This document shows positions 1-8,726 of a DNA stretch of 10,614 nt, piece after piece. The DNA lies in assembly GCA_014904985.1 (NCBI GenBank), contig MU129481.1:1-10614 (forward strand), in the 5' to 3' direction. Position 1 is the stretch's first letter, and every line of letters begins with the position of its first letter. This stretch comes from Hydnum rufescens UP504. Lineage: Eukaryota > Basidiomycota > Agaricomycetes > Cantharellales > Hydnaceae. A program made the position numbers and the translations under genes. The notes under the pieces were generated by a model, which made no database searches, had not been told where the DNA came from, and was given only the letters and a program-made list of their open reading frames with translations.

Positions 1-1
1 T

Positions 2-226
2 ACCATCGCCTTACCATCACTGAATACCATACACAACTTGTTAGAGAGTGATCAACCATCAGAGCGAACCAGCCCATTGAATAAAACAGAAATACAGTCT
101 CCCATCTACACACTGGCTGAACCAGAGTTTGATTTGACAGTCATCGGAGCTCCCAATCCTTCTTCTATACCGCTCCACCTCTGCTGTCCACATTTTGGAG
201 TCGGACCTGCCCATGTCAGATTTTAG
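2..226 (+). CDS. partial open frame at left edge, unrecognised
   Basis: The plus-strand frame starting at base 2 stays open for 74 codons and ends at a TAG at 224-226. It has no ATG, so if real it is the 3' end of a gene or a last exon that begins outside the window. The peptide contains Pro/Ser/Thr-rich stretches and a short C-terminal part with adjacent cysteines (HLCCPHFGVG), but no domain I recognise. The 227-434 stretch that follows is AT-rich and separates it from the convergent minus-strand gene A, which suits two 3' ends facing each other. It could also be a chance open frame. Confidence 0.3.
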   Translation, partial: TIALPSLNTIHNLLESDQPSERTSPLNKTEIQSPIYTLAEPEFDLTVIGAPNPSSIPLHLCCPHFGVGPAHVRF

Positions 227-434
227 GAGTTCATACTCCTTCCTTGCATGATCATGTGAAACATACTCATTTTTGTCTACAATGCACTACTGTGTAAGGA
301 TATAATTATACATAGAAGGATAAACAATATGAACCTTTGAGATTTTTTAGAAATGCATTCCATGCATTACCCCCACATCGGTGCTCTGGTGTTGACATTT
401 CCCAGTTACCAATTTTCATCAATTGCAAGACAGA

Positions 435-1803
435 TCAACCGAGGTGAGTTGCACATGGTTTGAGCTTGTCCTCCATGAAGTTGTGAAACATGTCCCTCAC
501 CTCCTTGATTTCCTCATTGTGGAGTTTGCATTTGGTAAACTGCACATTCGCAACATTTCCATCCATGAAAAGGCTCTCATCCACTTCAGATATGTCATCC
601 TCGTCGTTGTCACGGGCAAAAGAAACTTGCTTTCCCCACCGAGAATGCCTCATAATATCTTCTTCGTCTTCATCTTCTTCATCTGAGGCATGCAAATGAA
701 GAACTCGGTGAGAAAAACACCCAGGTGAAGGTTGAGTATCGCTATCTGATCCTTCATGAGGATCCAGTGGATGCTGGTTATATTCCTCAGTGGAGGATTT
801 TAGCAATAACGATGTCTGCTGCCTGTCATTGGCAGCAGGCTCATGCTGCCAATCCGGAAGCGAGTCCATATGAGAGTTTAGAGGCGGTGGGGAATGTAGG
901 TCTTGAGTGGGATTCATGCAAGTCTCTGACCTGGTGCAAAAGGTGATAAAGGCATCAGATACCAAGTTAGATGTATGTGTGGGTTTAGGATCATCTCTCA
1001 CTTTATTCATAGTTCCAAAGCTTCTACAAGATGTTCCATTTTTGTCCCAAAATAGACAGGATTCAGACTGCGTTTCTTGACAAAGAATGCAAGGCCTTCT
1101 ACAATCCCTAGTGTACCACTGGAGCCGCATGTGATTCCGTCGACTACTGCATTCATTGGTATGTCCACATGGAGAATGTGATTCAGTACTGGATCTAGTT
1201 CTTCCCAGTCCTCATCGCGATCTGCCCCACCACCCCCAAATGCAGCCAGGATATCCTCTGGGTGATTGGCATCCCACAGACAGGTCACACCGTGTTCATT
1301 AGCATCCTGCCCAGGCACACTGGAAGGGAGCTGTTTGATGAGGGTACAGGCATGATCAAGCAATGCTACTACATCACATGAAGTAAGGGTGCGATCTGCC
1401 CTGGCAGATGTGATGGGTGAATGGATGGCAGGGAGCAAGGGGATGTTCCAAGCAGGTTGGACTCCAGACATAGGAGGGGGGAGCGAGCGAAGGTAGCGGC
1501 CTACTCAGCAACTGAGTATGAAGGACTTGAGGAGGTAGCTCAACCAACAAGATGTGACCTCTATTGGGAGCAGATGCTGTAGAAGTTGAAGCCAAAGCTC
1601 CCTGTGGGACTTGAGGAGATTTAGACAAAGGGGCGGTTACTGATTTGGACTGGGATGATCGGGTGCTTGCCGCCTTAGACTTGGATGATGAAGCATTTCG
1701 TGATTTGGGCCCCAAAGAGGCACTCGTTGACTTGGCCTTAGAAGAATGGGTCTTTGCTGAGTGCTGAGGGCACTTCAGCCTTATTGGAACGAGTTGCAGG
1801 CAT
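435..1803 (-). pseudogene. gene A: broken Ser/Lys-rich, Cys-patch, acidic protein gene
   Basis: I do not recognise the family. The likely start is the ATG at 1803-1801 (MPATRSNKAE...). The frame shifts by one near 1740-1790 into a long Ser/Lys-rich basic stretch (about 1490-1740). It shifts again at a run of six C (1476-1481 on the plus strand) into a segment with DVVALLDHACTLIKQLPSS and an Asp/Glu-rich patch (1007-1471). It shifts a third time between about 1010 and 1150 into the last part (435-1130). That part starts with a Cys-rich patch, roughly C-x3-C-x2-C-x8-C-x9-C, then has an acidic run coded by a GAA/GAT microsatellite near 656-686, and a short helical-looking end (EEIKEVRDMFHNFMEDKL). 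Two of the shifts could instead be unrecognised introns. The frame stays open 42 codons past the TGA at 435-437, to a TAA at 306-308, so that TGA may also be a mutation. It lies in tandem downstream of gene B. The basic start, Cys patch and acidic tail suggest a nuclear or nucleic-acid-binding protein, but this is inference. Confidence 0.5.
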
Positions 1804-2475
1804 AATAAGGGATCTGGCTAGAGAATGAGAAAAGAACTATCGGGAGTGCTCTTTGGATCCCCTGTAGCCTTCCCTTCTTATGCAATGAGTTGGAATAAGT
1901 CGGGTCATGTCACAGGGCAAGTGGCCAGAGATATCAAATGCTCAGACAAGTGAGATATCAAAACCTCAATAGTTCCCAGTGACAAGGCACTGTGTATTCC
2001 AAAAAAAGTTAAAGTTGGTCGTAACTGCCAAGGGAGCACAGGGAGGGTGCACGGCCTCTACCTACGACGGGGTGGGCAGAGACCTGCACAAGTCCTCCTG
2101 CACAAGAGAAAAAAACATACATCTAACAAAAAATGAGGAAGGAAATAGAAAGATTGTTAGAATTGCCAACACATGCAGAGGCTGCACAGGCCTCCACACA
2201 AGAGGCGTATGAACAATGAAGACACACAAAACATGTACAGAGGTGGGGAAAGACGAATATGCCTCACATATACCAGGTATATTGGAGACTCTTCAAGTTA
2301 CCATGTGCTGCCAGGCAAACACTACAAGAGCAGGTTCTCCGATACCACCAAGTTCAGTGCCACCACAAGAAGGAATGGCAAATGCCGGAGTCAGTGTCAT
2401 TCATACACTACAAAGGGAAATACACTTGTGAAGATAAAGGAATGAATCAAACAAATCAACATAAGAATGATGGAT
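1804..2475. other. spacer between genes B and A, no convincing gene
   Basis: Several short frames of 70-90 codons overlap on the plus strand between 1979 and 2492, but they compete with each other, lack splice support and show no recognisable domain. On the minus strand the final frame of gene B continues past its TAG (2476-2478) and is interrupted only by TGA at 2401-2403 and 2293-2295 as far as about 2066. An even longer original gene B is therefore possible but weakly supported. The 5' flank and any promoter of gene A must lie here; I saw no clear motif. Confidence 0.4.
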
Positions 2476-5400
2476 CTAAGATGGAACATTGAACAACGAC
2501 AGTGGGATACGTGTATTCTTCATTCCAGGCTCATTTTCACAAGGGTCCTTCAAGAAATGAGGTTCTTTAAGACCTTTCTCCAACACCACTCTCCAAGATC
2601 CATGAAGGGTGAAACCGAAACACTTGTGAATCTCCAGACGCTCCTAGAAATTGTGTCCGTCTGCTTCTGCCCACCTAGAAATCTGCCATATCCAATCATT
2701 CATTGGACTGTTGGAGGCCAAACTGATACAATAAACACTTTTTTGAAGCCATGCCGAATATTGCTGCAAATCAGTAATGCAAACCAAATCAGCCCAAGTG
2801 GTGGAGTGCCGACACTGATCTTCTCTGTCAGCCATGGTGTGGTGAAGTCGAAGATGTGCATCTTTCTCCTCTGGCTCTCAAGGTCTGCCAGAGGAAATTG
2901 AGCACAATTCGTCGGAAGCTGTGGAGGGTGCAATACGTAATCAAGAATCTCGGCCTTGAAGTCCTCTTGTGTGAGGATAGGTGGTGGGGCACAAGAGAGT
3001 AAGGATGCAAGCTCTTGCTCATTATGGGCATGTGCATATGCCTCCTCAATGTACAACAAATCCACCTTGGCAGTGTAGGGGGTGGGAACCGTATCTGACA
3101 TTGCTGCATTCACGAACTGAAGGTTTCGAGCATTCATCTCCTTTGTCACATGGCGAAGGACATCATCTTGCAGAGACAAGTTTTTGAAGTAGAGACATGC
3201 TTGGAATGGAGAATTGGCTGCCCATTTACGCCTCATGCACCGAACCCCCAACAGTCCTTGACCCTCAAACTCGTTCAGCCAAATCAATGCACTGTCTTTC
3301 GATACCGGCTTGCACTCCACCACATACCATACACCCACTGCAACTGGTACATGTTGATCAGTTTGTGGGCCCGTCAGTATCAGTCTGGGATTTAGGGGCA
3401 GAAATGCTCGTGGGGTTGTTGGTATTGGCCCGCCGACTCTCGAGATGGCAGCTGAGGATGTTGTGGCAGTGAAAGAACGAGAATTGAGAGACCGACGGCA
3501 GGAAAATCAATCCAGAGGGACTCCTGGGGGAGTCTCTTTCTGTCCAATGGCTCCTCTTTGGGCAATAACTTCTTGTGCAACCAGAGGAGATCAACGATGG
3601 GGAGGGGGGCTTGTAGATCGATTTCTGGAAGATAAGGGAGGGTGATGATGAGCATCACGAGCAGATGAAGGACAAGAATGAGTGGGAGAGTGGGAATGAG
3701 AGCGACAGCAGGGAGGAGCAGGCGAAACATGAGAATTGGAGGCCTGGGAGTCAGATCGATGGCGAGAACGAATAGCCAAAGGACGAGAGTGGGAAGGGAA
3801 TGGGAGCGAGAGCGACGGTGAGGAGAATGACCAGCAACAGGGTGAGAGTGAGAGGGAGAATGGGAGTGAGAGCCATGGCAAGAACAAGCAGCCCCGGGGT
3901 GAGAGTGAGAAGGGAATGAGAGGGAGAGCGATGGCAAGGAGGATGAATGGCCGCAGGGCGAGAGCGAGAGGCGGAATGGGAGCGAGAGCGACGAGGAGGA
4001 TGAATGACCAAGGGGGGAGAGCGAGAGCGAGAGCGAGGATGGCAGGGAAGACAACTGCTGGGAGAAAGGGCAGACTGTAGCCATACTTGACTCCCAGAAT
4101 TGGGACCAGGAGAAGAATTGCCCACATCTCTCTTCTGCGCATCATCTCCCTCAATCTCTTCGAATTGCCTGTGAAGTCTCTTATTGCGCTTCTTTTCATT
4201 GGAGAGGATGCTCTTCTTATTCGTCCAATGGTCTCAAAGATATAATACACCTGCAGTTGCGGGGGGGGGCTTTGTTGCCAACCGACCACTTGCCTTGCTT
4301 CCTGCCAGCCTCGGCCTTGATACGCTTGACAACCCCACGCTCTGCTTCTTTGTCACCATTGTATGCCCTATTGAGTAATTCTCTTGCCTCCTGGATGGAT
4401 TTATTTGCCTCTTCCTCCTCTTTTTGCTTCTTGGCTTGTCATTTCTCGAATGCACTGTCAGATTCACTGGAACACTGAGCCAAGTCCATCGTCTCTGGCC
4501 ACCCTCCACGATCTGTACCATCACTCTCATAGTCCTCAGTGTCCAGAAAATTGTGAGGCCCCTCAGCCTCAACCCGAAACTTGTTGCCTGGTTCCGACAC
4601 TGAAGACCTGGGCTCTGAAGCAACATCATCTTGAAGAGACAACCCATCCATGCCAGGGAAAGATTTCGAACCATAGTCTTGGCTTAGGTCTTTGACTTCG
4701 GTGGCACTTGGGGGAAATTGCCTACTTCCAAGGATTCTTCTGATTTTCGTGAGCATCCCAGGGACTAGGTTCGTCAAAGTGGGGTCAGGGAAGAGTGCCC
4801 TTAGCAGCTGGCCATCCAAAGACTCTCCAACTCCAGTAGATTCTCTTTCGGGTTGGACTAACCAGGGATCTGGATGCTTGACATGGGTTGGGCATCGTTC
4901 CACATACACAAGATGCCACACTATTGGCGAGGTTATCACTGGTGGCTCGAGTATAGGGGGAATGGGCAACTCAGGGATTGCTGAAGCACGTAACTGAGAT
5001 GCGCCCTCAACTACACCAAAGACAGGGACCCCATCTCTGAGCAATTCCTCTAACTGCTCTGCATCTTCCTGGGATGTTATTGGATATGCAAAAATTGCCC
5101 CAATGAGGCTCTCATCAATGCCCAGGTGAGGAGATGCTCCAAATGTGCAGGCAATATGCCAGATACATCGACAAGCCAATAGACAGGCCAACCCACCCCA
5201 TTCGTATGCACACTGTAGAACATTGCTAACAGGGTTGTGAAAAGAGTGGGATTTCAGACATGAGGTAGGTAGACAAGTATCAGATAGGATTTCGGAGACG
5301 CCCTTTGGTAGACGAATACTAGGGCATGGCATGGTGATACCAAGTGAATTGACCACCTTCCTCCACCCCAGGTAGAGTTTCCTGTTGGCCTCAAAGAACT

Positions 5401-6165
5401 CCTCAACATTGTGAACATAAGATGCCTCAATGACAAGCTCATTGCCACGTTTCACTAAAAATTCTCAAGAGAATGGCAGGGGATCCATGGGAAGTCGTTG
5501 GATATAGGGTCGATATGGGGCTGCTTTGTTGTATGTGACAGGAACATGACAGAAGTTGGTCGAACGAATGCATGGACATTCATGAACAATATCGTCTGCA
5601 GGTGGGGGATATTGATTAAGTATGTAGTGGTCATTTGTAGTGTTCCCATGGTCCCAATGGCCAAGGAATTGGAATTGGTGGTGGGAGTTTGTATAGATTA
5701 GTGACCATTCATGTTGATCATAACAATGGGACCAATTTCTTGGAGACCCACCTGGAGGTTAAAGTCAGTACTGTTTGTTTGAATCATTTTAAGCTGTAAA
5801 TGCTTACAAATAGCAAAAAGAACATGCTGACAAAGGTCTCCTCTATCAAGAGTAGCCCAGTCGGCCAGTCCAGATGGCGGTGGGGCAGGTACAAGTACAC
5901 CATCAGTAGTCCAAGTCATGGCTTGGACTATGGTGCTGGGACAGTCAGCAGGATGATCTCCAGTGAGACGGTGACGCGATCCTTGAGAGGAATTGCACCG
6001 CCTGTCATCGGACTGGCCATCAGACCAATTTTCCGTGGATTGACTTGTCACCACAATCTCGTCGCTAAATGAAGTGCAAAAGGTTCCACTACTTGCCCTT
6101 GGCGCTTGCCAAGAAAGTCAGTCCCAACTGCCATGAAATGTAACTCCTTCCATCCAAAATTCCAT
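2476..6165 (-). pseudogene. gene B: large unrecognised protein gene broken by TGA codons
   Basis: One long gene of about 1,200 codons can be followed from ATG 6165-6163 (an in-frame TAA lies just upstream) to a TAG at 2476-2478. Exon 1 (6165-5808) joins exon 2 at 5751 across a 56-nt intron (5752-5807: GTAAGC donor, CTGAC branch, CTCCAG acceptor), which keeps the frame and creates ...LFAI-C-GSPRNW... Parts in order: a His/Trp/Tyr-rich N-terminal region (HEWSLIYTNSHHQFQFLGHW, then PPPADDIVHECPC); a conserved-looking globular part (5455-4700); a Ser/Asp-rich linker; a charged coiled coil just after 4439 (KKQKEEEEANKSIQEAREL); an Arg/Ser/His-rich repeat linker (about 3600-4060); and a C-terminal globular part (3420-2480) including VWYVVECKPV. 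In-frame stops are TGA at 6118, 5465, 4439, 4234, 3591 and 3507 and TAG at 2644 (lowest base of each). Frameshifts occur at a C9 run (4261-4269), about 3910, about 3800 and about 2830. I do not recognise the family. The charged, RS-like linker suggests a nuclear protein, by inference only. Some breaks could be missed introns or sequencing errors. Confidence 0.7.
3758..4060 (-). repeat. degenerate tandem repeat coding an Arg/Ser/His-rich linker of gene B
   Basis: About five imperfect copies of a unit of roughly 56-63 bp, each centred on GGGAGCGAGAGCG-like purine-rich sequence on the plus strand. A clean copy is about 57 bp. On the minus strand the repeats encode runs of SR, SH, HS and PPxR in whichever frame is read. 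The Ser/Arg/His-rich signature moves from one frame (about 4060-3910) to a second (about 3910-3800) and then a third (about 3800-3600). Unit lengths that are not multiples of three explain this: gain or loss of repeat parts shifted the frame. It lies between the coiled coil and the C-terminal globular part of gene B. Confidence 0.7.
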
Positions 6166-6214
6166 CTCAAATTCTTAGATTTAATGGCTAGCATGAGTGT
6201 ACTTCATAGTAGAA

Positions 6215-6256
6215 AAAACTGTCATAAAACTGATGCAAAACTGGACTCAGTTTTGC
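6215..6256. promoter_or_regulatory. 11-bp phased AAAACTG array upstream of gene B
   Basis: AAAACTG occurs at 6215-6221, 6226-6232 and 6237-6243, exactly 11 bp apart, and the inverted form CAGTTTTG begins 11 bp further on at 6248. The last two copies form a perfect inverted repeat, GCAAAACTG-GACT-CAGTTTTGC (9-bp arms, 4-bp loop, 6235-6256). The array lies 50 to 91 bp upstream of the gene B start codon. Near-helical spacing on one face of the DNA is typical of binding sites for a cooperating protein, so a promoter role is plausible. It may equally be part of a repetitive element, since related motifs recur up to 6567. Confidence 0.4.
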
Positions 6257-7629
6257 TTGAGTTGTGATCTGTGGTTTCTACTCAGTTTTGTGTGCCCAGA
6301 ACTGGCATACAAGTAACCCAAGCAGAGGGCAAATCATGCTTTGTCATCATAAGGAGGGTTATGGCAACCTGGCTGAAATGCAATATGTAACTGGAGCAGA
6401 GTTTGAGAAGGGGGAAATGATGGTGCCTGCCTAGTTTTTTGAATTTTTCTCTTTTAGCCTCTGGAGGCCAAAGACAAAATTGGCAGTTTTGCACCTGTTT
6501 TCCAAAACTCACCAGTTCTGTTTCCAGCAGTGTTTTTCATTTTGTCTTAGTTTTGCTCCAGTTTTGCTACTGTGAAACCTCCTATGTCATCAAAGTAGTT
6601 GCAAACAAGTGTGATGCTTCTGTAATTCAGAGTGAATATCAATGCCTTTTATCATGCAGTGTTGCTGAAGTTCAGTTGGCAAGTGCCAAGTCACATGTCA
6701 GTATATTGAGACATGAGATAGGATGCATCCAAATATCTCAATCATCTAGGCCAGATAGCCCTGATGGATCTTAGAAAAAGACATCAGGATGCCTTGGAAG
6801 GGTGATACTGTATTGGGCCCCTTGCTCATACTGTATTTGTGTCTCCCTTGTGAACTAGTTTGAACTGGGTTTGAACTCAAATGAGGACAGCACCTTGGAA
6901 ATGAGGCAAACTGTATGGTCCCAGGGGACTCAAACAAATGTCCTATTTTGAATATAGGTTCAGGGGGTTGAAGATGGGACATAAAAATTACCAGTGAGGC
7001 TTGGTTCAGGGGTCTCAAAATCTGTGACAATCTGGCACCTAGTCCATTCCATAATGGCACTATCTTTGAGAAGGTACTGGTATGGAACAGTATATGCATG
7101 GGAGAAGATTGGGGTCCTATTGAGGAACTAATTGAATGGGGGCACAAAATAAGGAAGAAGTAATGTCTGGAAAATGGTAAGTATGGAAGTACAGTCTACA
7201 GTACCCACATCGGGGGATTGGGGATTGTTTGGGATTTTTTGAGATTTTTGGGAAATCACAAGATATTTCTTACTTAGTGTGGGTCTCTGTTAACGGAACG
7301 TCCGCACGAATGTCTATCTGGAGTCACGATATGCCTACCGGATTTGGCCATGGGTCCCTTTCCTCAGTAATAGTGACTGAGTTCACCTTATTAGTCTCGT
7401 TGGGATGTGTGACTGAAGGTTGGTTTCATCCATGTGATGGCTGTGTGACTTGTTACTACTGGCACCTGAATCCCAGCAGTCTCTGATCATCGAAACGAAA
7501 GTCCTAAGGCCATTAAGCAGGATTGATTAGAAGCGCTAGTAGTGAGTTTATCTCTCACTGTTGGTGTCTTTGTCTGGAGGGAAGCCTAGCCACAAACATT
7601 GTTTCAGAGTTCAATAACCCATACATCCC
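6257..7629. other. non-coding region between divergent genes B and E
   Basis: No supported gene. The left part (6257-6570) carries further CAGTTTTG copies at 6283-6290, 6484-6491 and 6559-6566, a TAGTTTTGC at 6549-6557 and the reverse CAAAACTC near 6503, in T-rich sequence. This looks like a small dispersed repeat or a remnant of a non-autonomous element. The middle (6746-7147) has a 133-codon minus-strand open frame with no ATG-linked domain, splice support or recognised similarity; I do not call it. The part from 7200 to 7630 is G/T-rich at first (GGGGATT runs at 7212-7235) and must contain the promoter and leader of gene E. No TATA box or terminator stood out. Confidence 0.45.
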
Positions 7630-8400
7630 ATGTCTTCTGACAAATACCTGGTGGCCTCTGGCATTCTTGGTGTGCAGGGTGCCTTCAAGACTCTCAGTTG
7701 GAAGCGTGATTTGACGAATATGTTTAATTTTGGGATCGTTTATCTTATTGCCTGGCTCACTGCAGCTCGAGTCTGGGTCACTGAGATTTATGGTCGAAAT
7801 GAGGTATGTAATCTATTTTCTCATTCCCAAACTGCACATCAAATAAATGGATTTGATTCAACACAGAGCTTGGCGATCGTCCTTCTAGTAGCCAATGAAG
7901 ACTTTGAGTGGCCCTTCGAACTTTCGTTGGGAAACACAAGGTCACCATAGGCTCGGTGACCCATGTCGCCTTTGTCCAGAAGTGCCAGGCCAAGTCTCCT
8001 GTCGAGTTGCAGGGGCTAGGTATGTATTTCCACTACTGTAATATCCATTTACTGTGCTTACTGTGTTAATACTGTCATCTAGGCTTCGAAAAATTGGGCC
8101 AGAGCAACATATGGAGTCGGTGGACAGGCCACAAGCTGAAGAAGAGAACCAAATTTGACTTCGTCACCACGGCAGAGAAACGAATAGCGCTAATTCATTC
8201 GTTTGGAAATCTCCCCCAGCCCTGGCCTCCTGTGCATTCGATCACGAGTCGTCCACCCATGCCAGAGCTGTGGTATGTTTGGGTGGACGTGGCTAACTCA
8301 AAACAATCCGCAACAGAGGAATCCCTGTCCCCCGATGCCCCTCACAAGAAATGTTGCCGAATCGAAAATGGCAAACTCAGCGTTAGTCCTACAACCATAG
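7630..8400 (+). pseudogene. gene E: four-exon unrecognised gene, probably broken
   Basis: The start is taken as ATG 7630 (MSSDKYLVASGILGVQ). Exon 1 ends at 7803 before GTATGT. Intron 1 is 7804-7868 if the second AG of CACAGAG is used, or ends at 7866 if the first is used. Exon 2 (7869-8019) contains TFVGKHKVTIGSVTHVAFVQ. Intron 2 (8020-8082, 63 nt, GTATGT...CATCTAG) joins it in frame to exon 3 (8083-8272; FEKLGQSNIWSRWTGHKLKK). Intron 3 (8273-8318, 46 nt, GTATGT, branch CTAAC at 8293-8297, acceptor AACAGAG) joins exon 4 (8319-8400, stop TAG). Total about 199 codons. With the second acceptor, exon 2 begins with two in-frame TGA codons at 7896 and 7905, both explicable as former CGA. With the first acceptor the frame reads SLAIVLLVANEDFEWPFEL, then stops at 7950. 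Skipping intron 3 keeps exon 3 open to 8615. Exon 1 has a hydrophobic stretch (FGIVYLIAWLTAA); the middle is basic. I do not recognise the family. Confidence 0.5.
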
Positions 8401-8726
8401 ACAATATGGGGGTCGATTTATCCAGTGCCAGGAGTGGGGGGGTGGGGAACATGGCAAAGACAGGCAACGTGGCCATGGAGGGGGCATGGTGCAAGCTGAT
8501 GTGCAGACGGATGGGCTGCCAGCAACTGTGCACAATAATATACCTCCATATATGGAGGCACATTGGTGTGGGCACTTCCTTGAAGATCATGTTTTTTTTT
8601 TGTACTAGCCCTTAATCATTTTCATTCTCAAGCATCCCATTAATACACATAACACACATTTGACTATTGATATCGATGCAGTAACGTATTTCAATTAAGA
8701 GAATGACAGCGACAAAAATTACCAGT
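8401..8726. other. spacer between gene E and gene D 3' ends
   Basis: Gene E and gene D converge here. The stretch has a G-rich part (8408-8490, runs of up to seven G), a 16-bp perfect palindrome (8543-8558), a T10 run (8591-8600) and an AT-rich part up to 8726. If intron 3 of gene E is not spliced out, its last exon would extend to 8615. No separate gene is supported. Confidence 0.4.
8543..8558. repeat. 16-bp perfect palindrome
   Basis: CCTCCATATATGGAGG reads the same on both strands. With no spacer it is more like a dimer-protein site or chance than a transcription terminator. It lies in the 3' region shared by genes E and D. Confidence 0.5.

Noticed and set aside
2173..2492. Overlapping plus-strand frames of 71-90 codons.
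   Set aside because: Three frames compete over the same bases with no distinguishing feature, and none connects to a neighbouring exon.
3736..4080. Plus-strand open frame rich in Glu/Arg/Gly/Ser, and minus-strand Leu/Pro-rich frames over the same bases.
   Set aside because: These are translations of the purine-rich tandem repeat in other frames. The flanking gene B segments fix the sense strand as minus.
2476..6165. TGA recoded as a sense codon (stop reassignment or selenocysteine) in gene B.
   Set aside because: The otherwise intact gene D ends with TGA, fungi generally lack selenocysteine machinery, and gene B also has a TAG and frameshifts. CGA decay is the simpler explanation.
6439..6774. 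Plus-strand 111-codon frame across the CAGTTTTG cluster.
   Set aside because: Its content follows the T-rich repeat (Phe, Leu, Val, Cys runs), and there is no splice or domain support.
6746..7147. 133-codon minus-strand open frame.
   Set aside because: No plausible start context, splice signals, domain or link to a neighbouring exon. It is described as part of the non-coding region.
372..7213. CCCACATCGG at 372-381 and 7204-7213, resembling the plant snRNA upstream element or possible element ends.
   Set aside because: No snRNA sequence follows either copy, the window looks fungal, and flanking bases do not extend the match, so ten shared bases may be chance.
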